64,000 bases of DNA from RPQJ01 sp963793675. GTDB taxonomy: Bacteria; Pseudomonadota; Gammaproteobacteria; Steroidobacterales; Steroidobacteraceae. Under the pieces are notes generated by a model that ran no database searches, had not been told where the DNA came from, and saw nothing but the letters and a program-made list of their open reading frames with translations. This document shows positions 26,653 to 36,583 of this stretch, piece after piece (within the stretch, counting starts at the first letter, position 1; each line of letters opens with the position of its first letter). A program made the translations under genes and the position numbers. The stretch is from the NCBI GenBank assembly GCA_963793675.1, contig CAWCBA010000008.1:1-64000 (forward strand), written 5' to 3'.

Positions 26653-28395
26653 ATGTCTGTCGCTGCAAAACCGCTTGCCGGCAAGATCGCCGGTGGTCAT
26701 CTGCTCGCGAAAGCGATGGCGGACAAGGGCATCAAACGAATCTTTTCGGTGTGCGGTGGTTTCATCAATCCCGCCTACATGGGCTGCGAGCATTTCGGCA
26801 TCGAGGTCATTGGCTGCCGCAACGAACTCGAAGCGGGTTTCATGGCCGCGGCGATGGCGCGCCTGACGCGGGAGCCTGCCGTCTGCCTGGCGGAACCCAG
26901 CGGCTTCACCAATTACATCTCCGCCGTCGCGGAGGCGCACTACACCGGCGACCCGGTCATCTTCATAAGCGCGTCGGCCAACACCAACAACTTCGACAAC
27001 GCGGGTTTCAAGGAGATGCCGCAGGCGGACGTGGTCAAGTGCATGACCAAGTACGCGATCGAGGTCAACGACCCACAGCGCATCGGCTGGTTCTTCGACA
27101 AGGCGTATGACATCGCCATGAACCTGCCGACCGGCCCGGTGCAGCTTGCGATCCCGACCAACTTCCTCTTTTCCGGCCGGGTCGAGCTGGAGCAGCGCGC
27201 CGGGTCGCGGAAATTCGACACCCGACGCAAGAAGGTGCACAAGCCGGTGCCGAACCCCGATGACATCGCCGAGCTGCTGCCGCTGCTCAAGCAGGCGCGC
27301 AAGCCGGTCATCATCGCCGGGCCGGGCACCTGGTTCAGCCACGCGGAAGAAGAACTGCAGTCGCTCGCCGCCAGGTACGGCATCCCGGTGTTCGTCCCGG
27401 TGACGCACCTGAAGCTGTACGACATGTCGCACGAGTCCAACATGGGCATCGTCGACTACCACCAGAACCCCTGCTCGCGCCTGATTGGAGAAGAGGCGGA
27501 CCTGGTGTTGCTGCTTGGCGGACGGCTCGATTTTCCGCTCAACTTCGGCGAAGCGCCGTTGTTCAACACCGAACTGAAAATGATCGCGGTCAACCCGACC
27601 GCGCGCGAGCTCAGCAACAACATGCTGGTCGACGTGCGCGTCTGCAGCGACGTGCAGATGTTCCTGAAGGCCTTGTCGGCTGAGGCGGGGGTTTTCAAGG
27701 TCGAGGACGGCTGGCTGGCCCGCGTCCGGCAGCGTCGTGCGGAGAGCTACGCCGAGTTTCTGCCGCTGCTGACGTCCGACGACCAGCCCATTCACCCATT
27801 GCGCCTGTGCTACGAGGCGCTGATGTCACTCGGCAAGGACGACATCATCGTCATCGACGGCGGGGACATCGCGGCCTGGTTCGAGACCGCGATCGGTCTG
27901 TGGGCCCTGCAGGGACGCAAGATCAAGGGGATCGTCAGCCCCGGCCCATGGGAACAGATGGGCACTGGCCCGGCCTACGCAACCGCGGCGAAAATGACTT
28001 ATCCGGATTCGAACGTCGTGCTGGTGACCGGCGACGGATCATTGGGACTGGCGCCGGGCGTGACGCCGCTGGAGACCTCGATCGATCACAACGCGCCGGT
28101 CACGATCATCGTCGCCAACAACGCCCAGTGGGGGATGATCCAGGCGCAGCAGAAGGCGATGTGGGGACGCGTCTGCGCGACCAGCCTGCGCGACGTCAAT
28201 TTTGCGGCGGTCTTCGAAGGCGGCGGCGCCCACGCCGAGACGGTCACCGCGCCGTCCGACATCGGCCCCGCCATACAGCGTGCGCTGAAGATGAACAGGT
28301 CCATTTCGTCCCTGCTCGACGTCAAGACCGGCGGGATAACGTCCCCCTTGACGCAGGGCCTGGTGGACATGCGGATCAAGACTTCAATCGAGTAG
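26653..28395 (+). CDS. Thiamine diphosphate-dependent enzyme, acetolactate synthase-like
   Basis: A 580-residue ThDP enzyme with the three-domain ILVB/benzoylformate decarboxylase layout. The N-terminal pyrimidine domain has the catalytic Glu58 in GCRNELEAGFMAAAMAR; the central domain has KPVIIAGPGTWFSHAEEEL; the C-terminal diphosphate domain has the cofactor motif GDGSLGLAPG (from residue ~459) ending in VANNAQWGM (Asn ~489-490). It would decarboxylate or ligate a 2-keto acid or split a C-C bond; FAD binding, as in true AHAS, is not evident. It heads an operon with the aminotransferase gene 64 bp downstream, so it may act on the keto acid or aldehyde that enzyme makes. The taurine pair Tpa-Xsc is a precedent, but the sequence does not look like Xsc. 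Confidence 0.85.
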   Translation: MSVAAKPLAGKIAGGHLLAKAMADKGIKRIFSVCGGFINPAYMGCEHFGIEVIGCRNELEAGFMAAAMARLTREPAVCLAEPSGFTNYISAVAEAHYTGDPVIFISASANTNNFDNAGFKEMPQADVVKCMTKYAIEVNDPQRIGWFFDKAYDIAMNLPTGPVQLAIPTNFLFSGRVELEQRAGSRKFDTRRKKVHKPVPNPDDIAELLPLLKQARKPVIIAGPGTWFSHAEEELQSLAARYGIPVFVPVTHLKLYDMSHESNMGIVDYHQNPCSRLIGEEADLVLLLGGRLDFPLNFGEAPLFNTELKMIAVNPTARELSNNMLVDVRVCSDVQMFLKALSAEAGVFKVEDGWLARVRQRRAESYAEFLPLLTSDDQPIHPLRLCYEALMSLGKDDIIVIDGGDIAAWFETAIGLWALQGRKIKGIVSPGPWEQMGTGPAYATAAKMTYPDSNVVLVTGDGSLGLAPGVTPLETSIDHNAPVTIIVANNAQWGMIQAQQKAMWGRVCATSLRDVNFAAVFEGGGAHAETVTAPSDIGPAIQRALKMNRSISSLLDVKTGGITSPLTQGLVDMRIKTSIE

Positions 28396-28459
28396 CCCGG
28401 GCAAGTCCCGCGCGGCGGATCTTGACCTGTTGCAACCTGCCACCGATTCGACAAGGTGA

Positions 28460-29830
28460 ATGACGATGACCAAAGCAAACAACCAGGGCCTGCCGGATCA
28501 CCTGTGGCGCCCGATGACCCAGCACCAGGGTCTGCGTGGCGCCCTGCCCAATCGGATAGTGAGCGCCAAGGGCTGCTTCCTTACCGACCAGAACGGCAAC
28601 CGCCTGCTCGACGCCATCGCCGGGCTCTGGTGCGTGAACGTGGGCTACGGACGCACCGAGCTGGCCGAGGTGGCAGGGCGCCAGATGGCAGAGCTCAACT
28701 ACCTCGCGCCGATCATGAGCAGCGGGCCGGTCATCGACCTGGCCGAGAAACTGCAGCAGATGCTTGGCTTCGACGGCCACGTGTACCTTTCGTCCAGCGG
28801 TTCCGAGGCCAACGAGACCGCCTTCAAGATCGCGCGCCAGTATCACCTGCAGGCGGGCAACGGCGGTGAGCGCCGCTACAAGATCATCTCGCGCTACCGT
28901 GCCTACCATGGCAATACGATGGGAGCGATGGCGGCAACCGGGCAGGCCGAGCGCAAGATGGGCTACGAGCCGGGGCCGACGGGATTCATTCACGTGATGC
29001 CGCCGTATCCGTACCGCGCGCATCCGAAGCTGACCGCCGAAGAGCATGCCGAGGAATGTGCGCGGCAGCTCGAGGAAACCATCATTCATGAAGGAGCCGA
29101 AACGGTGGCGGCCTTCATCATGGAGCCGCTGATCTCCGGCGGCGGCGTGCTGGTGCCACCCGACAACTACATCCCGCTGGTCCGCGAAATCTGTGACCGG
29201 CACGGTGTGCTGCTGATTTTCGACGAGGTCGTGTCCGGCTTCGGCCGACTCGGCAAGATGTTCGGCTATGAGCACTGGAAGACCCAGGCGGACATCTACA
29301 CCTTCGCCAAGGGACTCGCGAGCGGCTACATCCCGGTGGCGGCCACGGTGGTCAAGGAGAGCATCTTCGAGAAGTTCTACGGCGACCCGTCGGAAATGCG
29401 GCACTTCCGGCAGATCAATACCTTTGGCGGTCACCCGGTCGCCTCCGCGGTTGCGCTGCGGGCCCTGCAGATCGTCGAGGACGAGCGACTTCCCGAGAAT
29501 GCCAGCAAGGTCGGCACGTACCTGCTGAATCAGATGCAGCAGGCGCTCGCGGACCATCCTTTTGCCGGAGAAATACGCGGCAAGGGCATGATCATGGGAA
29601 TCGAACTGGTCGAGGACCGCGCGACGAAGGTCCCGCTGTCAGATGGGCAGGTCATGCGCATCGTCGGCGACTGCGTCAAGAACGGCGTGATCCTGGGTCG
29701 CAACAGCAACACGATCCCCGGCCGCTGCAACGTGCTGTTGATCGCACCGCCGCTGGTGCTGAGTCAGAAGGAGGCGGACCAGATCGTCGAGACCGTTACG
29801 GCGGCAATGCGCAGGGTCCTGCAGAAATAG
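28460..29830 (+). CDS. Class III (omega-amino acid:pyruvate type) aminotransferase
   Basis: A 456-residue PLP aminotransferase. Motifs: LDAIAGLWCVNVGYGR at the N-terminus, YLSSSGSEANETAFKIARQYH (phosphate cup), YRAYHGNTMGAMAATGQ, LLIFDEVVSGFGRLGKMFG with the Asp for the PLP nitrogen, and the Schiff-base Lys284 in TFAKGLASGYIP. The overall pattern resembles taurine-pyruvate and beta-alanine or omega-amino acid aminotransferases, so a terminal amine is the likely donor. Two in-frame ATGs lie at 28460 and 28466, with AAGG just upstream. Co-directional with the ThDP enzyme. Confidence 0.87.
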   Translation: MTMTKANNQGLPDHLWRPMTQHQGLRGALPNRIVSAKGCFLTDQNGNRLLDAIAGLWCVNVGYGRTELAEVAGRQMAELNYLAPIMSSGPVIDLAEKLQQMLGFDGHVYLSSSGSEANETAFKIARQYHLQAGNGGERRYKIISRYRAYHGNTMGAMAATGQAERKMGYEPGPTGFIHVMPPYPYRAHPKLTAEEHAEECARQLEETIIHEGAETVAAFIMEPLISGGGVLVPPDNYIPLVREICDRHGVLLIFDEVVSGFGRLGKMFGYEHWKTQADIYTFAKGLASGYIPVAATVVKESIFEKFYGDPSEMRHFRQINTFGGHPVASAVALRALQIVEDERLPENASKVGTYLLNQMQQALADHPFAGEIRGKGMIMGIELVEDRATKVPLSDGQVMRIVGDCVKNGVILGRNSNTIPGRCNVLLIAPPLVLSQKEADQIVETVTAAMRRVLQK

Positions 29831-29845
29831 CGGGCAAACGCCTGG

Positions 29846-30934
29846 TCAGTTGGCGCCTCGCCAGATCTTGAAGACGCCAACGGTCAGCAGCGGGATCATG
29901 TAGATGACCAGGTAGCCCCACGCCATGTTGCCGTAACCCTTGGCAACCAGCGCCGTGATGCCGAAGCTGGCGAGGAACATGCTGATCACGAGCGTGGCGC
30001 CGCCGACGGCGGCGTGGACTTTCGGCGGGCACTTGCGGCCGCTGCGCTCCATGAGCCAGGCATCGAGTCGCTCGTTGACTCCCTGCAGCAGCCCCGCGCA
30101 GGTCTGAATGATCATCGCGAACAGGACGATGATGTACAGGGTCATGAGCCAGGGGTGCTGCAGTTTTCCAATCATCCAGTACGTTGGCAACGTCTGGTGC
30201 AGCGACGCGGGATAGGCGGCCATGAACGTCAGGTGAAACACCAGCGCGGGAAAGGCGCCGGCTATGCCGGCCGAGAAGCCGCTGACCAGGCATTCGCCGC
30301 GGCTATGCAGGTCCCTGGCGGAGTACAGCAGGACGGGAACGACGGCGGCGCTGTACAGCATCCACTGTGCACCGCTGGCCAGCCAGTTGCCGGTCGGGGC
30401 TGCATCACGGAAAGCGAGCCTGATGGACTCGTGAAACTCGACGAACGTCATTGCACAGACGATGGTCAGCACGATCGTCAGTGCAATCATGCATATCGAC
30501 ATGGACTCCTGCAGCATCGTCCTGCCGAAGTAGTTCAGCCCGACGACCGCGGCAAACAGCAATCCGACCCCGACCAGCGACGGGATGCCGAGCTGGTCGT
30601 TGAGGACGCTGGCCGCTGCCGAGCCATTCACCGCAAGGACGATCAACAGCGACACCAGGAACAGGATTTCGAAGGCGATCCAGCCCGGGCCGACCAGGGT
30701 CTTCAGGAATCCACGGTAGTCATAGTTGCGCGTCAACCGGGCCAGCTCAAAGCTCAGGGCCATGGTCAGTCCGAATCCCAGGGCTGCGACCGCCACCGCG
30801 AGGAGACCCCCGACTGGCCCCATGGAGCTGATGAACTGGGCGATCTCCCGCCCGGTTCCGTACGCGCCCCCAAATATCACGCTCTGGAAAACCCCCGCAG
30901 GGATCAGCACGACGCGGATGAATCGAGAATTCAT
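29846..30934 (-). CDS. YkvI-family membrane protein (putative permease)
   Basis: A 362-residue integral membrane protein with about ten hydrophobic segments. The N-terminal VFQSVIFGGAYGTGREIAQFISSMGP resembles the broken first helix (GGxxxGREI) of the YkvI group, distantly related to the APC / LeuT-fold transporters. Other segments: VVGLNYFGRTMLQESMS, VPVLLYSARDLHSRGECLVSG and FAMIIQTCAGLLQGVNERLD. I place the start at ATG 30934; a GTG at 30943 is also in frame. It converges on the aminotransferase gene and is divergent from the AraC gene. A role in uptake of the amine or amino acid used by the neighbouring enzymes is an inference. Confidence 0.75.
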   Translation of the reverse strand: MNSRFIRVVLIPAGVFQSVIFGGAYGTGREIAQFISSMGPVGGLLAVAVAALGFGLTMALSFELARLTRNYDYRGFLKTLVGPGWIAFEILFLVSLLIVLAVNGSAAASVLNDQLGIPSLVGVGLLFAAVVGLNYFGRTMLQESMSICMIALTIVLTIVCAMTFVEFHESIRLAFRDAAPTGNWLASGAQWMLYSAAVVPVLLYSARDLHSRGECLVSGFSAGIAGAFPALVFHLTFMAAYPASLHQTLPTYWMIGKLQHPWLMTLYIIVLFAMIIQTCAGLLQGVNERLDAWLMERSGRKCPPKVHAAVGGATLVISMFLASFGITALVAKGYGNMAWGYLVIYMIPLLTVGVFKIWRGAN

Positions 30935-31080
30935 TTCAGCCACCCTGATGCCGTGCCGGGCGCGAAGCCGAGCTCTGGGGACGCGATCCTAGCAGGGAAT
31001 CCGCTCGCAGGGATTGTGTCAGCGTGTCAGCGTTTTGCTATCCTGCGACACGCCCGATTTTGCGCAGAGCAGGTCGTGAC

Positions 31081-32080
31081 ATGGATGCCTCGGTACGCGC
31101 TCGAACGATGCAGGGGTTCAGCGACCTCGTCGCTCGACTGGGCGCGGACCCGAGGAAGGTCCTGGAACGCGCCGGGCTCGACGCCGCCGTGCGTGAATCG
31201 GCCGGATGAATGGATTTCGTTCCGATCGGTCATCGTGGCGTATGAACTGGCGGCGGGCGCCACCGGGTGTGGCAATTTTGGCCTGCGACTGTCCGACCAT
31301 CGTGACCTGTCTTTCCTGGGTCCGATCGTCCTGATCTTCAAGTACTCGAGGGACCTGGAGCACGGCCTGTCGTCCTGCATGAAATACATGCGTGCTCACT
31401 CCACCGGCTATACGCCAGTGCTGGAGGTGGGACGCACCACGGCGAGCTGGCAGATCCAGATGGAAGACAGGCTACGCGGCCACGCCAACCAGTGGATGGA
31501 AGAATCGCTGCTGACGGCGATGAAAGTGCCGCGACTCTTCCTGGGCGAGAGCTATCTGCCCAAGGCCGTGTATTGCCGGCATGCGCCGGTGGAGGGCACC
31601 GATTACGAACGATCCTTCGGCACGGTCATCAAGTTCCGGGCGCCTTTTGACGGGATCGTCCTCAACCGCGAAGACCTGAAGTCGCCGAACCCGATCGACG
31701 ACCAGCAGGTCCACGGCTTCCTGCTGGAATACCTGGATTCGCGCGTGCTGCGGGCGGACGAGGATCTTTCCGCGGCGGTCCGCTCGCTGCTGGCAAAACT
31801 CATCCCCACCGGCAAGTTCTCGGTCGACGTTCTGGCTGATCAACTTGGCGTGCAAAGGCGCACGCTGCAGCGGCGGCTGAAAGTCTCTGGCCTGACCTAT
31901 GCCGAGCTGCTGGATGACACTCGCGCGCGGATGGCGCGCGACTATCTGACGAGCAGGAACCTGCCGCTGGGCAACCTTGCCTACATGCTGGGCTACGCCG
32001 ATCAAAGCGCATTCAACCACGCGTTCCGACGCTGGTTCGGCATGACGCCAAGGACGTGGCGCAGGCAGACGTTGGAGTGA
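31081..32080 (+). CDS. AraC-family regulator with arabinose-binding-like domain (one frameshift)
   Basis: About 332 residues once corrected. Start ATG 31081 (MDASVRARTMQGFSDLVARL). The N-terminal sensing domain is of the type found in OruR/ArgR-like AraC regulators (DPRKVLERAGLD, CGNFGLRLSDHRDLSFLGP). The C-terminal pair of helix-turn-helix motifs includes VDVLADQLGVQRRTLQRRL and GNLAYMLGYADQSAFNHAFR, the second recognition helix, followed by the WFGMTPRTWRR ending. A frame change near 31205: CGGCCGGATGAATGG has one G too many, and removing it gives SADEWISF. The gene sits between ykvI and the first TonB-receptor gene, which are the likely targets. Confidence 0.85.
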
Positions 32081-32117
32081 GCGGCGTGTGAGCAACCTCG
32101 AGGCAGGCGGCATGCAC

Positions 32118-32152
32118 GTCAAAACTAGTCACAAGAAATCAAAAAGTCGTCA
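32118..32152 (+). promoter_or_regulatory. Helically phased (G/A)TCA boxes upstream of TonB receptor 1
   Basis: GTCAAAA at 32118, GTCACAA at 32128, ATCAAAA at 32138 and GTCATCC at 32149 recur at spacings of 10, 10 and 11 bp, i.e. one helical turn. They lie between the AraC gene and the TonB-receptor gene, about 175 bp before its ATG. One-turn phasing suits adjacent major-groove contacts by AraC-type helix-turn-helix domains. Low-complexity AT richness could also explain it. Confidence 0.4.
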
Positions 32153-32325
32153 TCCATGAGCAATTTATGCAGCAGGCGATCGCAGTAGGATGGCGTGGTC
32201 CTCGGCCTGGGTACGGCGTCAACGCGTTCCCGTCGGAACGGACCAGCGGGGATACGGGGGGGTCACGGCAGCAATTCCGGCCGGCGTCCCAGTCGGTAAC
32301 GGTCGTTTATCTCAGGATGTCGTCA

Positions 32326-34547
32326 ATGAAATCATTCAACGTGTTGTGGCTTTCGTCGGGTCTGGTGGCGCTGCCAGTCGCGGCAGCGATCGCTCAGGAA
32401 CCTCAGGAACAGGGGCGGCTCGAGGAGATCGTGGTCACTGCGCAGAAGCGCGAACAGTCCGCCCAGGACACGCCGGTCGCCGTCACCGTCCTGACGGGCG
32501 ATTCGCTGGTGCAACTGGGCGTCGAGAGCGGCAACGACGTTGCCCAGTACACGCCCGGCCTCGCCATTGCGCCGGTCCAGGGCGTCGGCAACGTCCCCAA
32601 CATCTCGATCCGTGGCGTCGGCCTCAACGATTTCCGTGATTTCAACGAGAGCCCGTCCGCGGTCTACGTCGACGAAGTCTACAAGGGGGCCCTGGCGGGT
32701 CTCGACTTCGCCCTCTATGACCTCGAGCGCGTCGAAGTCCTCAAGGGCCCGCAAGGCACGATGTTCGGGCGCAACGCGACCGGCGGCCTCGTCAACTACC
32801 TGACGCGGCGGCCCACCGACACGCTGGAGGGATACGCGCGCCTGAGCGGCGGGTCCTACGGCGACATCAAGGCGGAAGCCGCGGTCGGCGGTCCCCTCAG
32901 CGACGCGGTGTCGGGGCGGCTGTCCGCCATCTACCACACCAACGACGGCGTCCGGCACAACGTCAATCCGGACGGCAAGGACGGCGACCAGATCGACCTC
33001 GCCGCGGCCCGTGGCCAGCTGGATTTCAAGCTCTCGGATGCGGGCTCGCTGCTGCTCTCGCTCGAGACCGGCAGGAACGACAATGCCGGCGGCAACCCGT
33101 ATCGCTACGCACCGGCGCTGTACGACAATGGAACTCCCCCGAGCCCGTGGTGCCAACGGAAATCGACAAGGCGAACCGCGACAACGTCGTCGGCACCAGC
33201 GACCTGAACGACATCAACGTCAGCGCCGGCCTCAAGACCGACACCAAGTTCAATTCCGCCACGGCCCGGCTCGGTTGGGACTTCGGCGCTGTCGACCTGG
33301 TGTCCATCACCAACTACCAGGACTTCGACAAGCACCAGATCCAGGATTGCGACAGTTCACCTGGCCGACTGCCTGCTTCACGGACTACACGACCAAGGTC
33401 AAGCAGTTCAGCGAGGAAGTGCGGCTGCAGGGCGAGGTCGGCAAGCTGCTGTGGAATGCCGGCCTCTACTATTTCAACCTGGAAAACAAGGGTGCGCAGA
33501 GCTCTGTCGGGCGACATCGCTGCCGTTCCTGTTCGATCCGACGGGCAGCTCGTCATCGACTCGACCAGCACGACCTTCGATACCACGACCACGTCGTGGG
33601 CCGCGTTCGGCCAGCTCGAGTACCGGATCACCGACGACGTCGCGCTGATCGGCGGCCTGCGCTACACGGACAACAAGACCGAGATGACGCAGGTCTTCCT
33701 GAAGACGGTGCCCGAAGACGCGCTGGGCTTCACCGGTGGCGTGCCGTATCCCAAGGAGACGCTGAAGAAGGACAACGTGTCCTACACGGCGAAGGTCACC
33801 TGGGACGTCGAGCGACGCCACCATGCTCTACGCCGGCATCGCCAACTCGTTCAAGGGCGGCACGTTCAACTCGGGCTTCGGCCCGGTCCCCGCGACCCGT
33901 CTACACGGTCAAACCCGAAGACCTGACCAGTTTCGAGGTCGGCTTCAAGTCTGAATCGGGCGACGGTCGCAACCGGTTGTCGGGTGCCGTCTTCTACTAC
34001 GACTACCAGGACATGCAGGCCTTCCAGTTCGTGAACCTGAACCAGCTGCTGTTCAATGCCGACGCGACCGTCAAGGGCGCGGAGCTTGAATGGACCGGCC
34101 TGCCGGTCGACGCGCTGGAGATTTCGGCCGGTACTCGGTTATCTCGACACGACCGTGAAGGACGTCGCGGACAAGAACGGCGTGGTCAAGGACCGCGAGA
34201 TGGTGCTGGCGCCGGAGTTCAGCCTGAGTGCCATGGCGCGCTACACCTGGGACCTGTCCGGCGGCAGCGCGCTGGCGGCGCAGGTCGACGGGAACTACAG
34301 CACCTCGGTGTATTTCGACAACATCAATGCGCCCGGCACGAAGCAGGGGTGCGTCACTCCTGTTCAACGCGCGACTGTCCTGGAACAGCCCGAGCGACCG
34401 TTATGAAGTGGCGGCGTTACGTCAGGAACCTGACCGACGAAGATGCCGTTGAATTACGCCTTCGACCTGTCCGCCGACCTGGGCTACGTCCAGCAGTCGT
34501 ATCATCCGCCGCGGACTTACGGCGTTTCGGTCGGCGTGAAGTTCTGA
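32326..34547 (+). pseudogene. TonB-dependent receptor 1, interrupted by about nine single-base indels
   Basis: Outer-membrane receptor, about 738 residues when frames are followed. Start ATG 32326 with AGGA upstream; signal peptide VLWLSSGLVALPVAAAIAQ. TonB box and plug: EEIVVTAQKREQSAQDTPVA, SIRGVGLNDFRDFNESPSA, VYVDEVYKGALAGLDFALYD, RVEVLKGPQGTMFGRNATGG. Barrel segments continue through later frames: FGQLEYRITDDVALIGGLRY, MLYAGIANSFKGGTFNSGFG, EDLTSFEVGFKSESGDG, YLDTTVKDVADKNG and the C-terminal YGVSVGVKF at 34521-34544, ending in Phe as barrels do. Indels lie near 33140, 33350, 33490, 33812, 33890, 34130, 34345, 34415 and 34447, two of them deletions and seven insertions. No separate nonsense codon was seen. 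Paralogue of the receptor at 44270-46482. Confidence 0.85.
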
Positions 34548-34601
34548 CCGACACCGGGGCACTCGGCTCATGGCGTGATGCCGTGGGAAGTTGTCTGAAC
34601 G

Positions 34602-34641
34602 CCGCCGTTGCTGCGATGCAGTCGCAGCAACGGCGGTTTTT
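34602..34641 (+). terminator. Strong rho-independent terminator after TonB receptor 1
   Basis: A perfect 15-bp stem, CCGCCGTTGCTGCGA (34602-34616) with TCGCAGCAACGGCGG (34622-34636), encloses a 5-base loop and is followed by five Ts (34637-34641). It lies 55 bp after the receptor stop and 55 bp before the next start, separating the two transcripts. Confidence 0.92.
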
Positions 34642-34695
34642 CGTTGCCGGTCCCCGCTCGGGGACGCGGTCAAGTCTGCGCGGTTGAAGGTGACC

Positions 34696-35904
34696 ATGGT
34701 TCCGCCTTACCCGAGCGCAGCCGCCACCGAGGCGGCCTTTGCGCAGCATGTCGGGCCGGCCATGGCCAGGCTGATGAAGGCACTGGGCACCCGCATTCAC
34801 TATGGCGCGCGCGAAGGCGCCCGGGTGCAGGACGCCTACACGGGCAGGTGGTACTGGGACTGTCATCGCAACGGCTCGGTGTACAACCTCGGACACCGCA
34901 ATCCGGAAGTGCTCGCCGCGCTCGGCGAGGCCATGCGCCAGCTGGAGGTCGGCAACCTGTTCCTGTGCTCGGGCCACAAGGCCGTGGCAGCGGAGAAGCT
35001 GGTCGCCAGCACGGATGGCCTGCTGACCGGCGTGACCTACGCGGCCAGTGGATCGGAGGCCAACGAGGTGGCAATCCGGGCTGCCCGCGGCTTTACGCGG
35101 CGCCGCAAGCTCGTCTCGCTGCAGGGCAGCTACCACGGCAGCAGCTGTTTCTCGATGGCCGCGGGCGACAATGCCGAGGCGCACGAGCGCTACCTGCTCG
35201 GGCTTCCCCGAATTCGTCAAGGTGCCTTACAACGACGTCGCTGCGTTGCGTGCGGCCGTGGACGACGAGACTTCGTGCGTGCTGCTCGAGGCGAGTCCCG
35301 CGCAGCTGGGATTCCCGGCGCCCGAACCCGGCTACTACGAGGCCGTGCGCAAGGTCTGCGACGACAAGGGAGCGGTCCTCATCGTCGACGAAGTCCAGAC
35401 CGGGCTCGGCGGTTCGGGCAGCTTCTGGTTGTGGCAGCAGGAGGGCGTCGTCCCGGACATCGTGACGACGGCCAAGGGTCTCGGCGGCGGCATCGTTCCG
35501 AACGCCGCGCTACTGATGGCGCCAGCGATCAAGGACTGGTTCCTCGACACCGAGTTCCCGCACATGTCCACCTTCGGCGGGAACGAACTCGGCTGCGTCG
35601 CGACGGCCACGGTCTGCGACATCACTTCCCGCCCGGCATTCCGTGCGAACGTGCAGCGGCTGATCGAGCAGTTCCGCGAGGCTTCGCCGGTGCGCCCTTC
35701 CGTGTCAACCAGGTGGGACTCTGCATGGGTCTGTTCTCGGACACGATGGACTCGCACGAAATGACCCGCCGGCTGTTCGAGGCCGGGGTCCTGGTGCTGC
35801 CTGCGGAATACGAACGACGCGCCGTCGAATTTCGACCCGTCCTGATTCTGGACGAGAATCAGGCGGAGACCATCATCCGCACCGTGCGGGACGTGCTGGG
35901 CTGA
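34696..35904 (+). CDS. Class III PLP aminotransferase/aminomutase, GSAM-like (two compensating frameshifts)
   Basis: About 402 residues. Start ATG 34696 (GAAGG upstream). It matches glutamate-1-semialdehyde aminomutase-like class III enzymes: LGTRIHYGAREGARVQDAYT, GHRNPEVLAALGEAM, YAASGSEANEVAIRAARGFT (phosphate cup), LQGSYHGSS, LIVDEVQTGLGGSG (Asp) and TTAKGLGGGIVPNAAL with the Schiff-base Lys. The frame moves +1 near 35205 (extra base before FPEFVKVPYNDVA) and returns by -1 near 35690 (before APFRVNQVGLCMG), so total length is a multiple of three. PLP and C-terminal domains are intact. Substrate unknown; the place next to receptor 1 suggests it processes what the receptor imports. Confidence 0.82.
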   Translation: MVPPYPSAAATEAAFAQHVGPAMARLMKALGTRIHYGAREGARVQDAYTGRWYWDCHRNGSVYNLGHRNPEVLAALGEAMRQLEVGNLFLCSGHKAVAAEKLVASTDGLLTGVTYAASGSEANEVAIRAARGFTRRRKLVSLQGSYHGSSCFSMAAGDNAEAHERYLLGLPRIRQGALQRRRCVACGRGRRDFVRAARGESRAAGIPGARTRLLRGRAQGLRRQGSGPHRRRSPDRARRFGQLLVVAAGGRRPGHRDDGQGSRRRHRSERRATDGASDQGLVPRHRVPAHVHLRRERTRLRRDGHGLRHHFPPGIPCERAAADRAVPRGFAGAPFRVNQVGLCMGLFSDTMDSHEMTRRLFEAGVLVLPAEYERRAVEFRPVLILDENQAETIIRTVRDVLG

Positions 35905-35933
35905 CCGAGTCCGGGAGACCGGGAGGAACGACA

Positions 35934-36548
35934 ATGCGGTTCATCAAGTCCACGATACTGGCCGGTTTCCTCATTCTCCTGCCGCTGCTGTTGCTCTGGC
36001 TGGCCCTGGGCCAGATCTTCCAGTTGCTGGTCGCCCTGGTCGATCCGATCGTGCCGCTGTTCCCGCAGGAATTCTTCTCCGGGACGCACTTGCCGGGCAT
36101 TCTCGCGGCGATACTGTTGTTCATCGCCGCGGCAATCGTCGGTCTCATTTCCCGGTCGGCAATCGCCGGCCTGTTCGGCGCGGCGTTCGAGCGCGGGGTG
36201 CTGGCCAAACTGCCGATGTACCCGATGCTCAAGTCGCTTTCCCAGAGCTTCCTGGACGTGAACTCGGCGAACTTCAGGCCGGCCCTGGTGATGGCCGACG
36301 ACGGCTCGGCGACACCCTGCTATGTGGTGGAGGAGTGCGCGGACGGGTCCGTGGCGGTGCTGCTGCCGTGGAGCCCGACCTCCTTTGCCGGAACGGTCAG
36401 GCTCGTGTCGAGGCACAGCCTGCGGCCGCTGCAGTGCTCGCTGATGGAATTCTCCCGCGTCTTGAGCCTGATGGGCGTGGGCATGAGCGGCTGCATCCAG
36501 CAGGGGCCAGAGCGGAAAGCGGCCGCACCGGACCAGGTTTCGCCCTGA
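35934..36548 (+). CDS. DUF502 family membrane protein
   Basis: A 204-residue protein of the DUF502 type. Two membrane helices: STILAGFLILLPLLLLWLAL (about 5-24) and ILAAILLFIAAAIVGLISRS (about 56-75). The remainder is a soluble domain with FERGVLAKLPMYPMLKSLSQ, the conserved signature of the family (e..l.ripiY..iK...q), then LVSRHSLRPLQCSLMEFSRV. Start ATG 35934, 29 bp after the aminotransferase gene, with GGGAGG upstream, so the two may be one transcript. The family is linked to the membrane but has no established biochemical role. Confidence 0.85.
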   Translation: MRFIKSTILAGFLILLPLLLLWLALGQIFQLLVALVDPIVPLFPQEFFSGTHLPGILAAILLFIAAAIVGLISRSAIAGLFGAAFERGVLAKLPMYPMLKSLSQSFLDVNSANFRPALVMADDGSATPCYVVEECADGSVAVLLPWSPTSFAGTVRLVSRHSLRPLQCSLMEFSRVLSLMGVGMSGCIQQGPERKAAAPDQVSP

Positions 36549-36583
36549 GCGGATTCAGCGAGTTCCTGAGGGAAAGGGCGGTC

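Noticed and set aside
30014..31080. A long open frame leading into the AraC gene.
   Set aside because: The upstream part is antisense to the YkvI-like gene and Gln/Asp/Arg-rich; only the part after the AraC start is meaningful.
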